Under the pieces are notes generated by a model. The model was not told where the DNA came from and made no database searches. It saw nothing but the letters and a program-made list of their open reading frames with translations. Below, one piece after another: positions 32,607-41,953 of a stretch of 64,000 bases of DNA. Position 1 is the first letter of the stretch, and every line of letters begins with the position of its first letter. The position numbers and the translations under genes are program-made. Source of the stretch: an uncultured Flavihumibacter sp. (GTDB lineage Bacteria > Bacteroidota > Bacteroidia > Chitinophagales > Chitinophagaceae); contig CABHOY010000030.1 of the NCBI GenBank assembly GCA_902168105.1, positions 1 to 64,000 on the forward strand, given 5' to 3'.

Positions 32607-32661
32607 TAGTAATACATTAGATATGGCACAATAATAACCAAAAAACGTGACTTTTGCTCCT

Positions 32662-33993
32662 ATGCAATTCGAAGTAACTAACCGGCAGATCATAAAAATT
32701 GCTGCACCTATATGCCTGGCACTCATTATTCCACAAATAAATCACATGACAAATACGGCTTTCCTGGGACGCCTGGGAGAGTTTGAACTGGCAGCGAATG
32801 GTATTGCGGGGATGTATTACCTGGTGATGTATATGGTGGCCTATGGCCTGAATAACGGTTTGCAGGTGCTGATAGCCCGCCGTGCAGGCCAATTGAACCC
32901 CCGAGGTATAGGGCAGTTATTTGCTAACGGACTGGAGCTCGGGCTGCTCTCTTCTTTTCTTGTGATTGCTATGACCCTGTTCCTGGCTCCCTGGTTCTTT
33001 GTCAGCACCCTGCATAACCAGCAGATCTATGAAGCGGCGCTCTCCTTTATCCGTATCAGGATCTGGGGTTTGCCTTTCCTGATGATGCTTAGTATGGCCA
33101 ACGCCTTTTATATTGGCAGTGGCAATTCTAAAGTGCTGGCTGTCACCTCGCTTTGCCAGGAGATGGTCAATATATTTTTTGACTACGTGCTGATCTTCGG
33201 AAAATTCGGATTACCGGCGCTGGGGCTTAACGGAGCTGCTGTAGCGTCGGTTATTGCAGAGGGCACTGGTTTACTGGCGGCCTATAGCATCCTTTTCGGG
33301 AAAGGGTTTCACAAACGATTTTACCTGTTTGACTATCTGAAACCCTCCTGGCAGATCTTCCGCAGTATCCTTTCTATCTCTGCTCCGCTGATCGTCCAGT
33401 TCCTGTTCAGCATTGGCAGCTGGTTCATATTCTTCATTTTTATCGAGCACCTGGGAGAGCGACCACTGGCTATTTCCAATATGCTGAGAAGCATCTTCGG
33501 ATTTTTTGGTGTGTTTACATGGGCCTTGAGCGCTACCTGCAATACGATGGTCAGTAACGTAATTGGTCAGGGCAAACATGATGCAGTATTCAGCGCTATC
33601 CGAAGAATAGCGACTATCAGCCTGCTTTGCGCCCTTGTAGTATGTATCCTGGTCAACCTGTTCCCGACTACTATCCTGCAGATCTATACAACGGACAAAT
33701 CCCTGATCAGCGATGCGATCCCCTCTGTGAGGATCATTACATTGAGCACACTGCTCATGGCTATTTCGGGCATAGTACTGAGTGCTGTGACAGGCACAGG
33801 CAATACCCGGATCAATCTGGGTATAGAAATGGCTGCTGTGATCGGGTATCTTTTATATTGCAGTATCGTGGTAGAACGCTGGCGTAGTCCGCTACATATC
33901 GCATGGCTGGCGGATTTCATCTACTGGACCATCATTTTTACCCTGAGCTTTTTCTATCTGAAAAGCGGGAAATGGAAAGCTAAATCGATCTGA
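32662..33993 (+). CDS. MATE family efflux transporter
   Basis: A 443-residue multidrug/toxin exporter with about 12 membrane helices in two halves (ICLALIIPQINHMTNTAFLG, GIAGMYYLVMYMVAYGLNNG; second half ISAPLIVQFLFSIGSWFIFF, LRSIFGFFGVFTWALSATCN). It is driven by sodium or protons. The start is the ATG at 32662; an in-frame GTG at 32647 is less likely. Its stop is only three bases from the stop of the convergent TPR gene, with no room for a separate terminator. Confidence 0.92.
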   Translation: MQFEVTNRQIIKIAAPICLALIIPQINHMTNTAFLGRLGEFELAANGIAGMYYLVMYMVAYGLNNGLQVLIARRAGQLNPRGIGQLFANGLELGLLSSFLVIAMTLFLAPWFFVSTLHNQQIYEAALSFIRIRIWGLPFLMMLSMANAFYIGSGNSKVLAVTSLCQEMVNIFFDYVLIFGKFGLPALGLNGAAVASVIAEGTGLLAAYSILFGKGFHKRFYLFDYLKPSWQIFRSILSISAPLIVQFLFSIGSWFIFFIFIEHLGERPLAISNMLRSIFGFFGVFTWALSATCNTMVSNVIGQGKHDAVFSAIRRIATISLLCALVVCILVNLFPTTILQIYTTDKSLISDAIPSVRIITLSTLLMAISGIVLSAVTGTGNTRINLGIEMAAVIGYLLYCSIVVERWRSPLHIAWLADFIYWTIIFTLSFFYLKSGKWKAKSI

Positions 33994-33996
33994 TAA

Positions 33997-34752
33997 CTAT
34001 TCCAGTTCTTCCAGCATCTTTTTACAAGCCGATTTGATATTGAGATCGTCCTGGTAGATAGGACGCAGGGTTACTGCTTTGCGCAGCACCTCGATGGTCT
34101 TTTCCAGTTCGTCGTTGTCTTTATAGGCCTTTGCAAGGTCCAGGTAATTAGGCAGGTATGATGGATCGAGCTTACGGCATTTCTCATAGTTGGCGATAGC
34201 ATCCTGTAGAGTTGCTTCCGGCATGCCACCAAACAACATCTTGGCAGCTGCTTTTTCCAGGGTGTTCATGTTAGCTACTTCGTAGTTCCATTTGCCCAGC
34301 AGGTTGAATGCTTTCGCATATTTCGGGTTGAACTTGATAGCCAGTTCTGTGTATCGTTTTACTTCTTTGGAAGCAGTTACTTTTTCTTTGGCGCCTGACG
34401 ACAGCGCAATACGGCCGAGGGCCACGGCCATTACATAGTTGGCGTCTGCATTCTCCGGATCCAGTTTCAACGCCTGTTCTGCATAGCTCTTTGCGTCGTT
34501 ATAGTTACGGCTCTTTTCATCTTTGTCGGCTATACGGAAACCTTCGCGGGCAGATACCTCGCTGGCGCCGGTCAGTGCGGCGACATTGTCGGGCTGTACT
34601 TTCAGCGCGTCTTTATAGGCAGAAAGCGCCGCAGCGTCTTTCATTTGTTTTTCCTGCTGTTTGGCCTGGTCAACCAGTTCATCGGCAGTTTGAGCAAAGG
34701 ATACAGTAAATACCAGGAATAAAGCAGCTGATGCAAATACCTTCTTAAACAT
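33997..34752 (-). CDS. Exported tetratricopeptide repeat protein
   Basis: A 251-residue protein with a signal peptide (MFKKVFASAALFLVFTVSFA). Several TPR units follow (AALSAYKDALKVQPDNVAALTGA, KSYAEQALKLDPENADANYVMA, ELAIKFNPKYAKAFNLLGKW, ANYEKCRKLDPSYLPNYLDLA, IEVLRKAVTLRPIYQDDLNI). It is probably a periplasmic scaffold; partners are unknown. It converges on the MATE gene. Confidence 0.88.
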   Translation of the reverse strand: MFKKVFASAALFLVFTVSFAQTADELVDQAKQQEKQMKDAAALSAYKDALKVQPDNVAALTGASEVSAREGFRIADKDEKSRNYNDAKSYAEQALKLDPENADANYVMAVALGRIALSSGAKEKVTASKEVKRYTELAIKFNPKYAKAFNLLGKWNYEVANMNTLEKAAAKMLFGGMPEATLQDAIANYEKCRKLDPSYLPNYLDLAKAYKDNDELEKTIEVLRKAVTLRPIYQDDLNIKSACKKMLEELE

Positions 34753-34859
34753 AGGGCGGAGATTTACACATATGAAAATAACTAAATTTAATACTTTATT
34801 GACAGTTTTTCCTTACCGCATATGTATTAATCTGTAAAAGCCGGGACTGGCGCTGCTTT

Positions 34860-35210
34860 TTAGTAGTTTTTTTCGAGAGAGACGACAGAATTCCGGATGG
34901 AAGCGCCCATTGGCGGGTTCATTTTACGCAGGGCTATGACTGATTTCTGGATTTCCGGGTATTTGTTTTTGATAGCGTCGCTCATATTATAGACCACCTG
35001 TTCCAGCAATGGCTGCGGAACGGCCATGATCTTCTTTACAATATTGTAAAGCCCCTGATAGTTAACGGTTTCAGAGATGTTGTCAATATGGTGTGTACCT
35101 GGGATCGTTACATATACATCTACTATGAATTCATTCCCAATGATACGTTCTTCCGGGTATAGACCATGGAAGGCATGAAAGTGAGCTTGTTCTACCCCTA
35201 TAGTAAGCAT
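34860..35210 (-). CDS. folB: Dihydroneopterin aldolase
   Basis: A 116-residue folate enzyme that splits dihydroneopterin. Markers are GVEQAHFHAFHGLYPEERIIGNEFIVDVYV, SETVNYQGLYNIVKKIM, LLEQVVYNMSDAI and VIALRKMNPPMGASIRNSVV (the KxxPP turn). Length is normal. It is downstream of trxB but separated from it by a strong hairpin, so it is probably transcribed alone. Confidence 0.94.
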   Translation of the reverse strand: MLTIGVEQAHFHAFHGLYPEERIIGNEFIVDVYVTIPGTHHIDNISETVNYQGLYNIVKKIMAVPQPLLEQVVYNMSDAIKNKYPEIQKSVIALRKMNPPMGASIRNSVVSLEKNY

Positions 35211-35225
35211 GCAGTAAAATTAAAA

Positions 35226-35280
35226 ATCAGGAATTAAACATTGCAGATCATTTTGCGACCTGCAATGTTCTGTTCCTGAT
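35226..35280 (-). terminator. Long hairpin terminator of trxB
   Basis: The arms 35226-35246 and 35260-35280 pair in 18 of 21 positions, with a perfect AACATTGCAG/CTGCAATGTT inner stem. On the minus strand it is followed by TTTTTAATTTT. Confidence 0.82.
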
Positions 35281-35289
35281 TGATTTATA

Positions 35290-36234
35290 TTAATGTCCTA
35301 ATGCTGATAAATACCTTTCTGCGTCCAGTGCAGCTATACATCCGCTACCGGCAGCGGTAACCGCCTGGCGGTAGATCTTATCCTGCACGTCGCCACAGGC
35401 AAATACGCCTTCTATGTTTGTGCGGGATGTACCAGGTACGGTTACGATGTAACCCTGTTCATCCATTTCAACGTAATTTTTGAAGATGTCTGAATTCGGC
35501 TGGTGACCGATAGCTACGAAGAATGCGCTTACCGGTACAGTTGTTTCCTCTTGTTTTGCAGTGTTGAGCAGTCTTACGGCTTCTACTTTATTTTCGCCCA
35601 ATACTTCCTGTGTTTCTGTGTTCCAGTACACGATGATATTGGAAGTTTTCAGCACGCGGTCCTGCATTACTTTGGACGCACGCATTTCATGGCGGCGTAC
35701 GATCATGTGTACGTTGGTACACATTTTAGAAAGGTACAGCGCTTCTTCAGCAGCTGTATCACCGGCGCCCACGATAGCTACTTCTTTACCACGGAAGAAG
35801 AAACCGTCGCAAACAGCGCAGGCGGAAACACCGCTACCGTTCAGGCGTTGCTCTGAGGGCATTCCTAACCATTTGGCGGAAGCACCTGTAGCAATGATCA
35901 CAGCATCTGCGGTTATTAATTTTGATTCATCGATCGTTACTTTGAAAGGCTTGCTGCTGAAGTCAACAGAAGTCGCCAGGCCGAAACGGATATCCGCTCC
36001 CATACGGGTCGCCTGTTTTTCAAAATCCACCATCATTTCAGGACCCTGGATACCTTCCGGATAGCCGGGATAGTTTTCTACTTCTGTTGTGATGGTTAGC
36101 TGGCCACCTGGTTGAATACCCTGGTATAGTACAGGTTTAAGATTAGCTCTGGCGGCGTATATAGCGGCAGTGTAACCTGCCGGTCCGGAACCTATGATCA
36201 GTAATTCGACATGTTCCTGTTGGTTAGTTTCCAT
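35290..36234 (-). CDS. trxB: Thioredoxin-disulfide reductase
   Basis: A 314-residue FAD enzyme that passes electrons from NADPH to thioredoxin. It has the FAD motif LLIIGSGPAGYTAAI, the redox pair CAVC at 139-142 (SACAVCDGFFF), the NADPH motif VAIVGAGDTAAEEAL, and the end motif GVFACGDVQDKIYRQAVTAA. Length is normal. A -7 box (TATTTTTG on the minus strand, plus 36329-36336) lies about 95 bases before the start. Confidence 0.98.
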   Translation of the reverse strand: METNQQEHVELLIIGSGPAGYTAAIYAARANLKPVLYQGIQPGGQLTITTEVENYPGYPEGIQGPEMMVDFEKQATRMGADIRFGLATSVDFSSKPFKVTIDESKLITADAVIIATGASAKWLGMPSEQRLNGSGVSACAVCDGFFFRGKEVAIVGAGDTAAEEALYLSKMCTNVHMIVRRHEMRASKVMQDRVLKTSNIIVYWNTETQEVLGENKVEAVRLLNTAKQEETTVPVSAFFVAIGHQPNSDIFKNYVEMDEQGYIVTVPGTSRTNIEGVFACGDVQDKIYRQAVTAAGSGCIAALDAERYLSALGH

Positions 36235-36350
36235 GCTTACTATGTAATATTAAATGTAATCGTTTCTAAAATTCTGTCTCCTGAATGCACACATGACAAG
36301 TAAAAGAAATGATGAGTCATGCGGCATGCAAAAATACGTTTCCTCTTAAA

Positions 36351-36386
36351 ATAAAAAACACCGGCTTGTAAAATATACAGCCGGTG
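36351..36386 (-). terminator. Terminator of rpoD
   Basis: CACCGGCT (36359-36366) and AGCCGGTG (36379-36386) form the stem. On the minus strand it is followed by TTTTTTAT. Confidence 0.85.
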
Positions 36387-36472
36387 CGTTCTATAAGAAA
36401 TGATATAGATCTTTGATTTGATTTGGCAACTGTCATTGCCTATCTCTTCTTTGCTTAAATCTTGGTCAGGTA

Positions 36473-37330
36473 TTAACCCAGGTAAGATTTAAGTGCTCCG
36501 CTGTAGCGGGCCTTTTGCAGCCTTTTGATGGCGCGTTCTTTGATTTGACGAATTCTTTCTTTTGTAAGATCGTACTTCTGACCAATCTGTTCGATCGTTG
36601 CTCCGTTCTCGCCATCCAGACCAAAGTATGCGTTTACGATTTCCGCTTCGCGTGGGCTGAGTGATTTCAGTACACGACGGATCTCTTCACGCAGTGAATC
36701 ACGCATAACATCATCATCAGTGATATCACCACCTTCCAGCAGGTCGCCCATAGCCACGTCTTCTGCTTCGTGTACCGGAGCATCGAGGGACATGTGACGG
36801 GTATTGCTTTGGAAAATGTTGTTGATCTCTGATTCGGACATTTCCAGGATTTCTGCTAACTCCTCAGTAGAAGGTTCTCTTTCATTTTCCTGTTCAAACG
36901 CCATGTAGGCTTTATTAGCTTTATTATAAGTGCCGATTTTATTCTGCGGCAGACGAACCAAACGGCCCTGTTCTGCTAAAGCCTGCAGGATGGATTGACG
37001 GATCCACCAAACAGCATAAGAAATGAATTTGAACCCTTTCGTTTCATCAAATCTTTGCGCCGCCTTGATCAAGCCTAAATTGCCCTCGTTAATGAGATCG
37101 CTGAGGCTAAGCCCCTGGTGCTGATATTGCTTTGCTACTGATACTACGAAACGAAGGTTTCCTGTAGTTAAACGTTCAAGAGCCTTTTGGTCACCCATCT
37201 TGATACGCTGCGCCAATACGGTCTCTTCCTCAGGGGTTAACAAAGGGATCTTTGAAATCTCCTGCAGGTATTTTTCTACCGCCTGCGAATCACGGTTTGT
37301 GATCTGGGTGGCAATTTTAAGTTGCCTCAT
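36473..37330 (-). CDS. rpoD: Primary RNA polymerase sigma factor
   Basis: A 285-residue sigma-70 factor. It has region 1.2 (AVEKYLQEISKIPLLTPEEE), region 2 (LRFVVSVAKQYQHQGLSLSDLINEGNLGL, FKFISYAVWWIRQSILQAL), region 3, and region 4 (LSPREAEIVNAYFGLDGENG, YDLTKERIRQIKERAIKRLQ). The first part, region 1.1 and the long non-conserved stretch of other phyla, is absent, which is normal for Bacteroidota. This protein should read the TTTG/TANNTTTG promoters found across the window. Confidence 0.95.
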   Translation of the reverse strand: MRQLKIATQITNRDSQAVEKYLQEISKIPLLTPEEETVLAQRIKMGDQKALERLTTGNLRFVVSVAKQYQHQGLSLSDLINEGNLGLIKAAQRFDETKGFKFISYAVWWIRQSILQALAEQGRLVRLPQNKIGTYNKANKAYMAFEQENEREPSTEELAEILEMSESEINNIFQSNTRHMSLDAPVHEAEDVAMGDLLEGGDITDDDVMRDSLREEIRRVLKSLSPREAEIVNAYFGLDGENGATIEQIGQKYDLTKERIRQIKERAIKRLQKARYSGALKSYLG

Positions 37331-37656
37331 ATTGAAAGTTTATTAGTTTATAAATTGAATAACATCGAAAGATTTATTTTGTTGAGATATTTTAAATAAT
37401 TATCTTACAACCTATTCCACTCTCCCAATATTATCGTTTTAACAAATTAGCCTGCAAAGATCGTGCTAATACCCCATACTGCCAAATCGTTCTCAAGCCA
37501 TTTGATTAGTATAACAAAGTACTCCATATAAACGATATTTAATAGCCCTTTATTAGGTATTTTTGCCGCTTTAATTAAATTTTAACAATTGATAAGTAAT
37601 CAACTTCAGATTATTAACTTCACTAATTTATTGTTCAATACATTGCAAATTCTTCA
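37331..37656. other. Divergent gap between rpoD and the threonine aldolase gene
   Basis: No gene. It contains the candidate rpoD promoter at 37455-37486 and, for the plus strand, a -7 box TATTTTTG at 37558-37565 with no clear -33. Confidence 0.5.
37455..37486 (-). promoter_or_regulatory. Candidate rpoD promoter
   Basis: On the minus strand TTTG (plus 37483-37486), 20 bases, GATCTTTG (plus 37455-37462), one base off the TANNTTTG box. It would give a leader of about 120 bases. Confidence 0.45.
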
Positions 37657-38679
37657 ATGATGATTATTGATTTCAGGAGTGATACATTCACCCGGCCCAC
37701 CCCCGGTATGCTCCGGGCTATGTCAACTGCTTCCACCGGCGATGATGTATTCGGGGAAGACCCTAGCGTTAACCAACTGGAAAGCACAATGGCAGCCTAT
37801 TTTGGCAAAGAAGCAGCCTTGTATTGCCCCTCAGGCACAATGAGTAATCAGATAGCCATTAAGGTGCATACACAACCAGGCGATGAAGTGATTTGCAGCG
37901 ACCTCGCTCACGTATATATATATGAAGGCGGTGGTATCGCCTTCAATGCCGGCGCTCAGGTACGCGCACTTGAAGGCGACCGCGGCATGATCACCGCTGC
38001 ACAGGTAGCGGCCTCCATTAATCCTGACGATATTCATAAAGCCACTACCAGCCTCGTTTGCCTGGAAAACACGTCTAATCGTGGCGGCGGCTGTTGCTAC
38101 GACATCGAAGAGATCAGCAGGATAAAGAACGTTTGTCGTGATAATGGTCTGAAACTCCACCTGGACGGCGCACGACTGTTCAATGCGCTTGTGGCGACAG
38201 GGGAAAATCCGAAGACTTTTGGGGAACTGTTCGATAGCATTTCCGTATGCCTCAACAAGGGTATGGGCTGTCCTATGGGCTCTGTGCTGCTGGGGAGCGC
38301 TGCGTTTATTAAATCTGCCCGCAGGATCAGGAAAAAATTAGGCGGCGGCTTACGTCAGGCTGGCTATATGGCAGCTACCGGACTTTATGCCATAGATCAT
38401 CATATTGCCAGATTGGCAGAAGACCACCTTCACGCTAAACAGATCGCCAAATACCTGCTGCAGAAAACCTTCGTTGGTCACATGCTGCCGGTAGAGACCA
38501 ATATCCTCATTTTCGATGTGCAGGATACCTGGACGCCGAAACGTTTTGCTGAATATCTGAAAAAAGAAGGTATCCTCGTTATGGCCATTTCCGAAACACA
38601 GGTGAGAATAGTAACACACCTGGATGTCACCCCGGAAATGGTAGAAAGGACCTGTGCTGTCATTTCACAGATGGAATAA
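37657..38679 (+). CDS. GntG-type PLP-dependent aldolase (low-specificity L-threonine aldolase)
   Basis: A 340-residue PLP enzyme that splits threonine or allo-threonine into glycine and acetaldehyde, or a related beta-hydroxy amino acid. It starts [20 protein letters not shown]. The PLP lysine is Lys201 in [15 protein letters not shown]. Other markers are [27 protein letters not shown] and [11 protein letters not shown]. Length is normal. It is followed, after a hairpin, by valS on the same strand. Confidence 0.93.
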   Translation: MMIIDFRSDTFTRPTPGMLRAMSTASTGDDVFGEDPSVNQLESTMAAYFGKEAALYCPSGTMSNQIAIKVHTQPGDEVICSDLAHVYIYEGGGIAFNAGAQVRALEGDRGMITAAQVAASINPDDIHKATTSLVCLENTSNRGGGCCYDIEEISRIKNVCRDNGLKLHLDGARLFNALVATGENPKTFGELFDSISVCLNKGMGCPMGSVLLGSAAFIKSARRIRKKLGGGLRQAGYMAATGLYAIDHHIARLAEDHLHAKQIAKYLLQKTFVGHMLPVETNILIFDVQDTWTPKRFAEYLKKEGILVMAISETQVRIVTHLDVTPEMVERTCAVISQME

Positions 38680-38680
38680 C

Positions 38681-38710
38681 AATAACCGGGCATCGTTCTA
38701 ATCGGTTATT
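38681..38710 (+). terminator. Hairpin between the aldolase gene and valS
   Basis: AATAACCG (38681-38688) and CGGTTATT (38703-38710). The following CTCTTATTTTT is T-rich and also contains the valS -7 box TATTTTTG (38714-38721). Confidence 0.55.
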
Positions 38711-38751
38711 CTCTTATTTTTGCACACTTATATAAATGATATATCGCAAGC

Positions 38752-41400
38752 ATGGAACTTTCAAAAAATTATACGCCCGCTGCTGTTGAAGGCAAATGGT
38801 ACCAGCACTGGATGGACAAAGGTTATTTCCGAAGCAAACCGGACGGCCGTCCCCCATTTACCATTGTGATCCCTCCTCCTAACGTGACAGGTGTGCTGCA
38901 CATGGGACATACCCTGAACGAAACCGTCCAGGATATACTCGTGCGCCGTGCCCGTATGAGCGGATATAATGCTTGCTGGGTGCCTGGCTCCGACCATGCT
39001 TCCATCGCTACCGAGGCCAAAGTGGTGAACATGCTCAAAACCGAAAAAGGTATTGAGAAGTCCCAGCTGACCCGTGAAGAGTTCCTCAAATATGCATTTG
39101 AGTGGAAAGACAAGTATGGTGGCATCATTTATAGCCAGATCAAGAAATTAGGTTGCTCCTGCGATTGGGACAGAGTGACCTTCACAATGGACGATCATTA
39201 TTATGAAGCAGTTATAAAGGTTTTCGTTGACCTGTACAATAAAGGACTGATCTACCGCGGTGCACGCATGATCAACTGGGACCCGAAAGCTAAAACGGCG
39301 CTCAGCGATGAAGAAGTACAGTACAAAGACCTCCAGGGTAAACTGTACCACGTGCAGTATGCGATCACCGATTCTGAGAATAATCTTACCGGTGAATCCA
39401 TCACTATCGCTACACAACGTCCTGAAACCATCATGGGTGATACCGCTATCTGCGTAAATCCTGATGATGAACGTTATAAACACCTGGCAGGTCATTTTGC
39501 CATTGTGCCACTGGTGAACCGTAAAGTGCCTATCATCTTTGATACTTATGTAGATAAAGAATTTGGTACCGGTGCGCTGAAAGTAACACCTGCACACGAT
39601 ATCAATGACTACAACCTCGGTCTGAAGCACAACCTGGAAATCGTTGACACCCTCAATGACGATGGTACACTCAGCCCTGCCGCCGGTGTATTTATCGGCG
39701 TTGACCGCTTCAAAGCCCGTAAAATGGTGGTCGCTGCGCTCAGCGAACAAGGCTTACTGGTAAAAGAACAGGAATACACTACCCGTCTCGGTTACAGCGA
39801 ACGTAACCCGGATACTGTAGTTGAGCCCCGTATCAGTACCCAGTGGTTCGTGAAAATGGCCGAACTGGCCAAACCAGCGCTGGACGCAGTTGTGAACGGT
39901 GACGTAGATATCCATCCCGGCGATCGCTTCATGGCTACCTACAAATACTGGATGGAGAATGTGAAAGACTGGTGTATTTCCCGTCAGCTCTGGTGGGGAC
40001 AACAGATCCCTTCCTTCTACGCTCCCGATGGTACTTTTGAAGTAGCGCAGAACGTGGATGCCGCTATTGCACAGTTCAAAGCGAAAGGCTTTAACTACAC
40101 CGCCGCCGATCTTCGTCAGGATGAAGACTGCCTGGATACCTGGTTCTCTTCCTGGCTGTGGCCGATGGAAGTATTCAATGGTATCTCCAAGCCGGATAAC
40201 GAAGAGATCAACTACTACTACCCTACCAACGTACTGGTAACCGGACAGGATATTATCTTCTTCTGGGTAGCCCGTATGATCATGGCGGGAATGGAATATA
40301 AAAAGGTGAAGCCTTTCAGTGACGTATATTTCACCGGAATGGTAAGAGATAAACAGGGACGTAAAATGAGTAAGCAGCTGGGTAACTCGCCAGACCTGCT
40401 GGAGCTCATCGACAAGTTTGGTGCTGACGCCGTTCGTTACGGTATCATGATCTCCTCTCCTGCCGGTAACGACCTGCTGTTTGACGAAGCCAGCTGTGAA
40501 CTTGGACGTAACTTTACCAACAAGATCTGGAACGCCCTGAAGCTTGTAAAGATGTGGGAAGGCCGTCAGGCGGCCGGTACCAATGCTGCTGATGATCATT
40601 TCGCCGTGCAGTGGTTCGAAAGCAGACTGAATGAAGTACAACTACAGGTGACAGAACTGTTCAAAGACTTCAAACTGAGCGAAGCCCTGAACATCGTTTG
40701 TAACAGCCTGATCTGGGATGATTTCTGTAGCTGGTACCTGGAATGGGTAAAACCTGGTTTCGAACAACCTTGCGATGCCGCTATCTATACCAAAACAGTT
40801 TATTTCTTCGAACAGCTGATGCAGTTGCTGCACCCGTTCATGCCGTTTGTTTCGGAAGAGATCTACCAGCTGCTGCGTGAACGTAGCGAAGGTGACGACG
40901 TAGTGATAAAACAATATACTGCCCCTGCCGCTTCAGATACAAACATCCTGGTACAGGGCGGTTTGCTGAAAGAAGTGATCAGCAGTATCCGTGACGCACG
41001 TAATAAAAACCAGATCAAACCGAAAGATGAAATAGTACTGCATATTGATACCTTGCAGGAAGCCACTTTCAAACAGATCGAAGATATGCTGGCTAAACAG
41101 GTGAACGCAAAAGCCATCAACTATACAAAAGAAGCTGTTGGAGGTTGCATTAACCTGGTAGTACAGAAAGACAAATTCTACCTGGAAACAGAGACCGTGC
41201 TCGATCCTGCTGCACAGAAAGAAGAGCTGGAAAAAGACCTGGCTTATCTGCAGGGCTTCCTCATATCGGTAGAAAAGAAGTTGAGCAACGAAAGATTCGT
41301 ACAGAATGCTAAACCGGAAGTGGTTGACGCAGAGCGAAAAAAGAAAGAAGACGCCGAGGCCAAGATCATAGCCATTACGGAAAGTTTAAAATCTTTATAA
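38752..41400 (+). CDS. valS: Valyl-tRNA synthetase
   Basis: An 882-residue class Ia tRNA synthetase. The HIGH-type motif is HMGH at 50-53 (VTGVLHMGHTLNETVQD), and KMSKQ starts at 538 (GRKMSKQLGNSPD). The editing domain is present (TQRPETIMGDTAICVNP, GTGALKVTPAHDINDYN). The C-terminal coiled coil (EELEKDLAYLQGFLISVEKKL, FVQNAKPEVVDAERKK) is typical of ValRS and binds the tRNA. Length is normal. No T-box-like leader is seen; the -7 box is about 30 bases upstream. Confidence 0.98.
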   Translation: MELSKNYTPAAVEGKWYQHWMDKGYFRSKPDGRPPFTIVIPPPNVTGVLHMGHTLNETVQDILVRRARMSGYNACWVPGSDHASIATEAKVVNMLKTEKGIEKSQLTREEFLKYAFEWKDKYGGIIYSQIKKLGCSCDWDRVTFTMDDHYYEAVIKVFVDLYNKGLIYRGARMINWDPKAKTALSDEEVQYKDLQGKLYHVQYAITDSENNLTGESITIATQRPETIMGDTAICVNPDDERYKHLAGHFAIVPLVNRKVPIIFDTYVDKEFGTGALKVTPAHDINDYNLGLKHNLEIVDTLNDDGTLSPAAGVFIGVDRFKARKMVVAALSEQGLLVKEQEYTTRLGYSERNPDTVVEPRISTQWFVKMAELAKPALDAVVNGDVDIHPGDRFMATYKYWMENVKDWCISRQLWWGQQIPSFYAPDGTFEVAQNVDAAIAQFKAKGFNYTAADLRQDEDCLDTWFSSWLWPMEVFNGISKPDNEEINYYYPTNVLVTGQDIIFFWVARMIMAGMEYKKVKPFSDVYFTGMVRDKQGRKMSKQLGNSPDLLELIDKFGADAVRYGIMISSPAGNDLLFDEASCELGRNFTNKIWNALKLVKMWEGRQAAGTNAADDHFAVQWFESRLNEVQLQVTELFKDFKLSEALNIVCNSLIWDDFCSWYLEWVKPGFEQPCDAAIYTKTVYFFEQLMQLLHPFMPFVSEEIYQLLRERSEGDDVVIKQYTAPAASDTNILVQGGLLKEVISSIRDARNKNQIKPKDEIVLHIDTLQEATFKQIEDMLAKQVNAKAINYTKEAVGGCINLVVQKDKFYLETETVLDPAAQKEELEKDLAYLQGFLISVEKKLSNERFVQNAKPEVVDAERKKKEDAEAKIIAITESLKSL

Positions 41401-41408
41401 TTTTCAGG

Positions 41409-41445
41409 ATCGCCCGGACGTTAACTAATCCGGGCGATTTTTTTA
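41409..41445 (+). terminator. Terminator of valS
   Basis: ATCGCCCGGA (41409-41418) and TCCGGGCGAT (41429-41438) form a perfect 10-bp stem, followed by seven T. Confidence 0.95.
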
Positions 41446-41461
41446 TATCCCTTATTGTACT

Positions 41462-41953
41462 ATGCGTAAATGTTATTTGATATCGGGTATCCTGTTGCTG
41501 TTTACCAGCCTGCCGGCACTGGCCCAGACTGGCAAACCGAAAACACCTGCTGCTAAAAAACCAGCTGCTGCGTCTACCAAGGCCACTACTCTCCGGTTCA
41601 GAAGCACCTGGGGCATTTTCCTGAGTGATTCCCTCCCCCGCCCGGAAGTCATAAAACTACTGGATTCACCACTCGTGGTAAGGGACGAAAAGAATAACAA
41701 ATATCCTGTGGTATCTTTCGACTTCACCTATGAAAGAAGAGAACCTTACCTCAACGACACCACCGGTAAACCCGGCTTCTACTCCGAAATGGTGGGCGAT
41801 TCCTTTAAAGGCGACAAACTGCCCTCCCTGTGGGTAGAGCGTATCAAGGAGATGCTGGAAAGGAACGAGGTGTTTTACTTCGACAATATCATCATTAACT
41901 ATACAGGAGATAAACTGTACAGAGCACCTAAACTGAAATTCAACGTTCGTTAG
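41462..41953 (+). CDS. Exported protein of unknown function
   Basis: A 163-residue protein with a signal peptide (ISGILLLFTSLPALAQ) and a Lys/Ala/Pro-rich linker (GKPKTPAAKKPAAASTKA), then a compact beta-rich domain (LRFRSTWGIFLSDSLPRPEVIKLLDSPLVVRD, YPVVSFDFTYERREPYLNDT, FYFDNIIINYTGDKLYRAPKLKF). The domain recalls the N-terminal immunoglobulin-like part of gliding-motility or GldM-type proteins, but this is weak. Its TAG stop overlaps the TAA stop of the convergent gene by 3 bases within TTAG. Confidence 0.7.
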   Translation: MRKCYLISGILLLFTSLPALAQTGKPKTPAAKKPAAASTKATTLRFRSTWGIFLSDSLPRPEVIKLLDSPLVVRDEKNNKYPVVSFDFTYERREPYLNDTTGKPGFYSEMVGDSFKGDKLPSLWVERIKEMLERNEVFYFDNIIINYTGDKLYRAPKLKFNVR

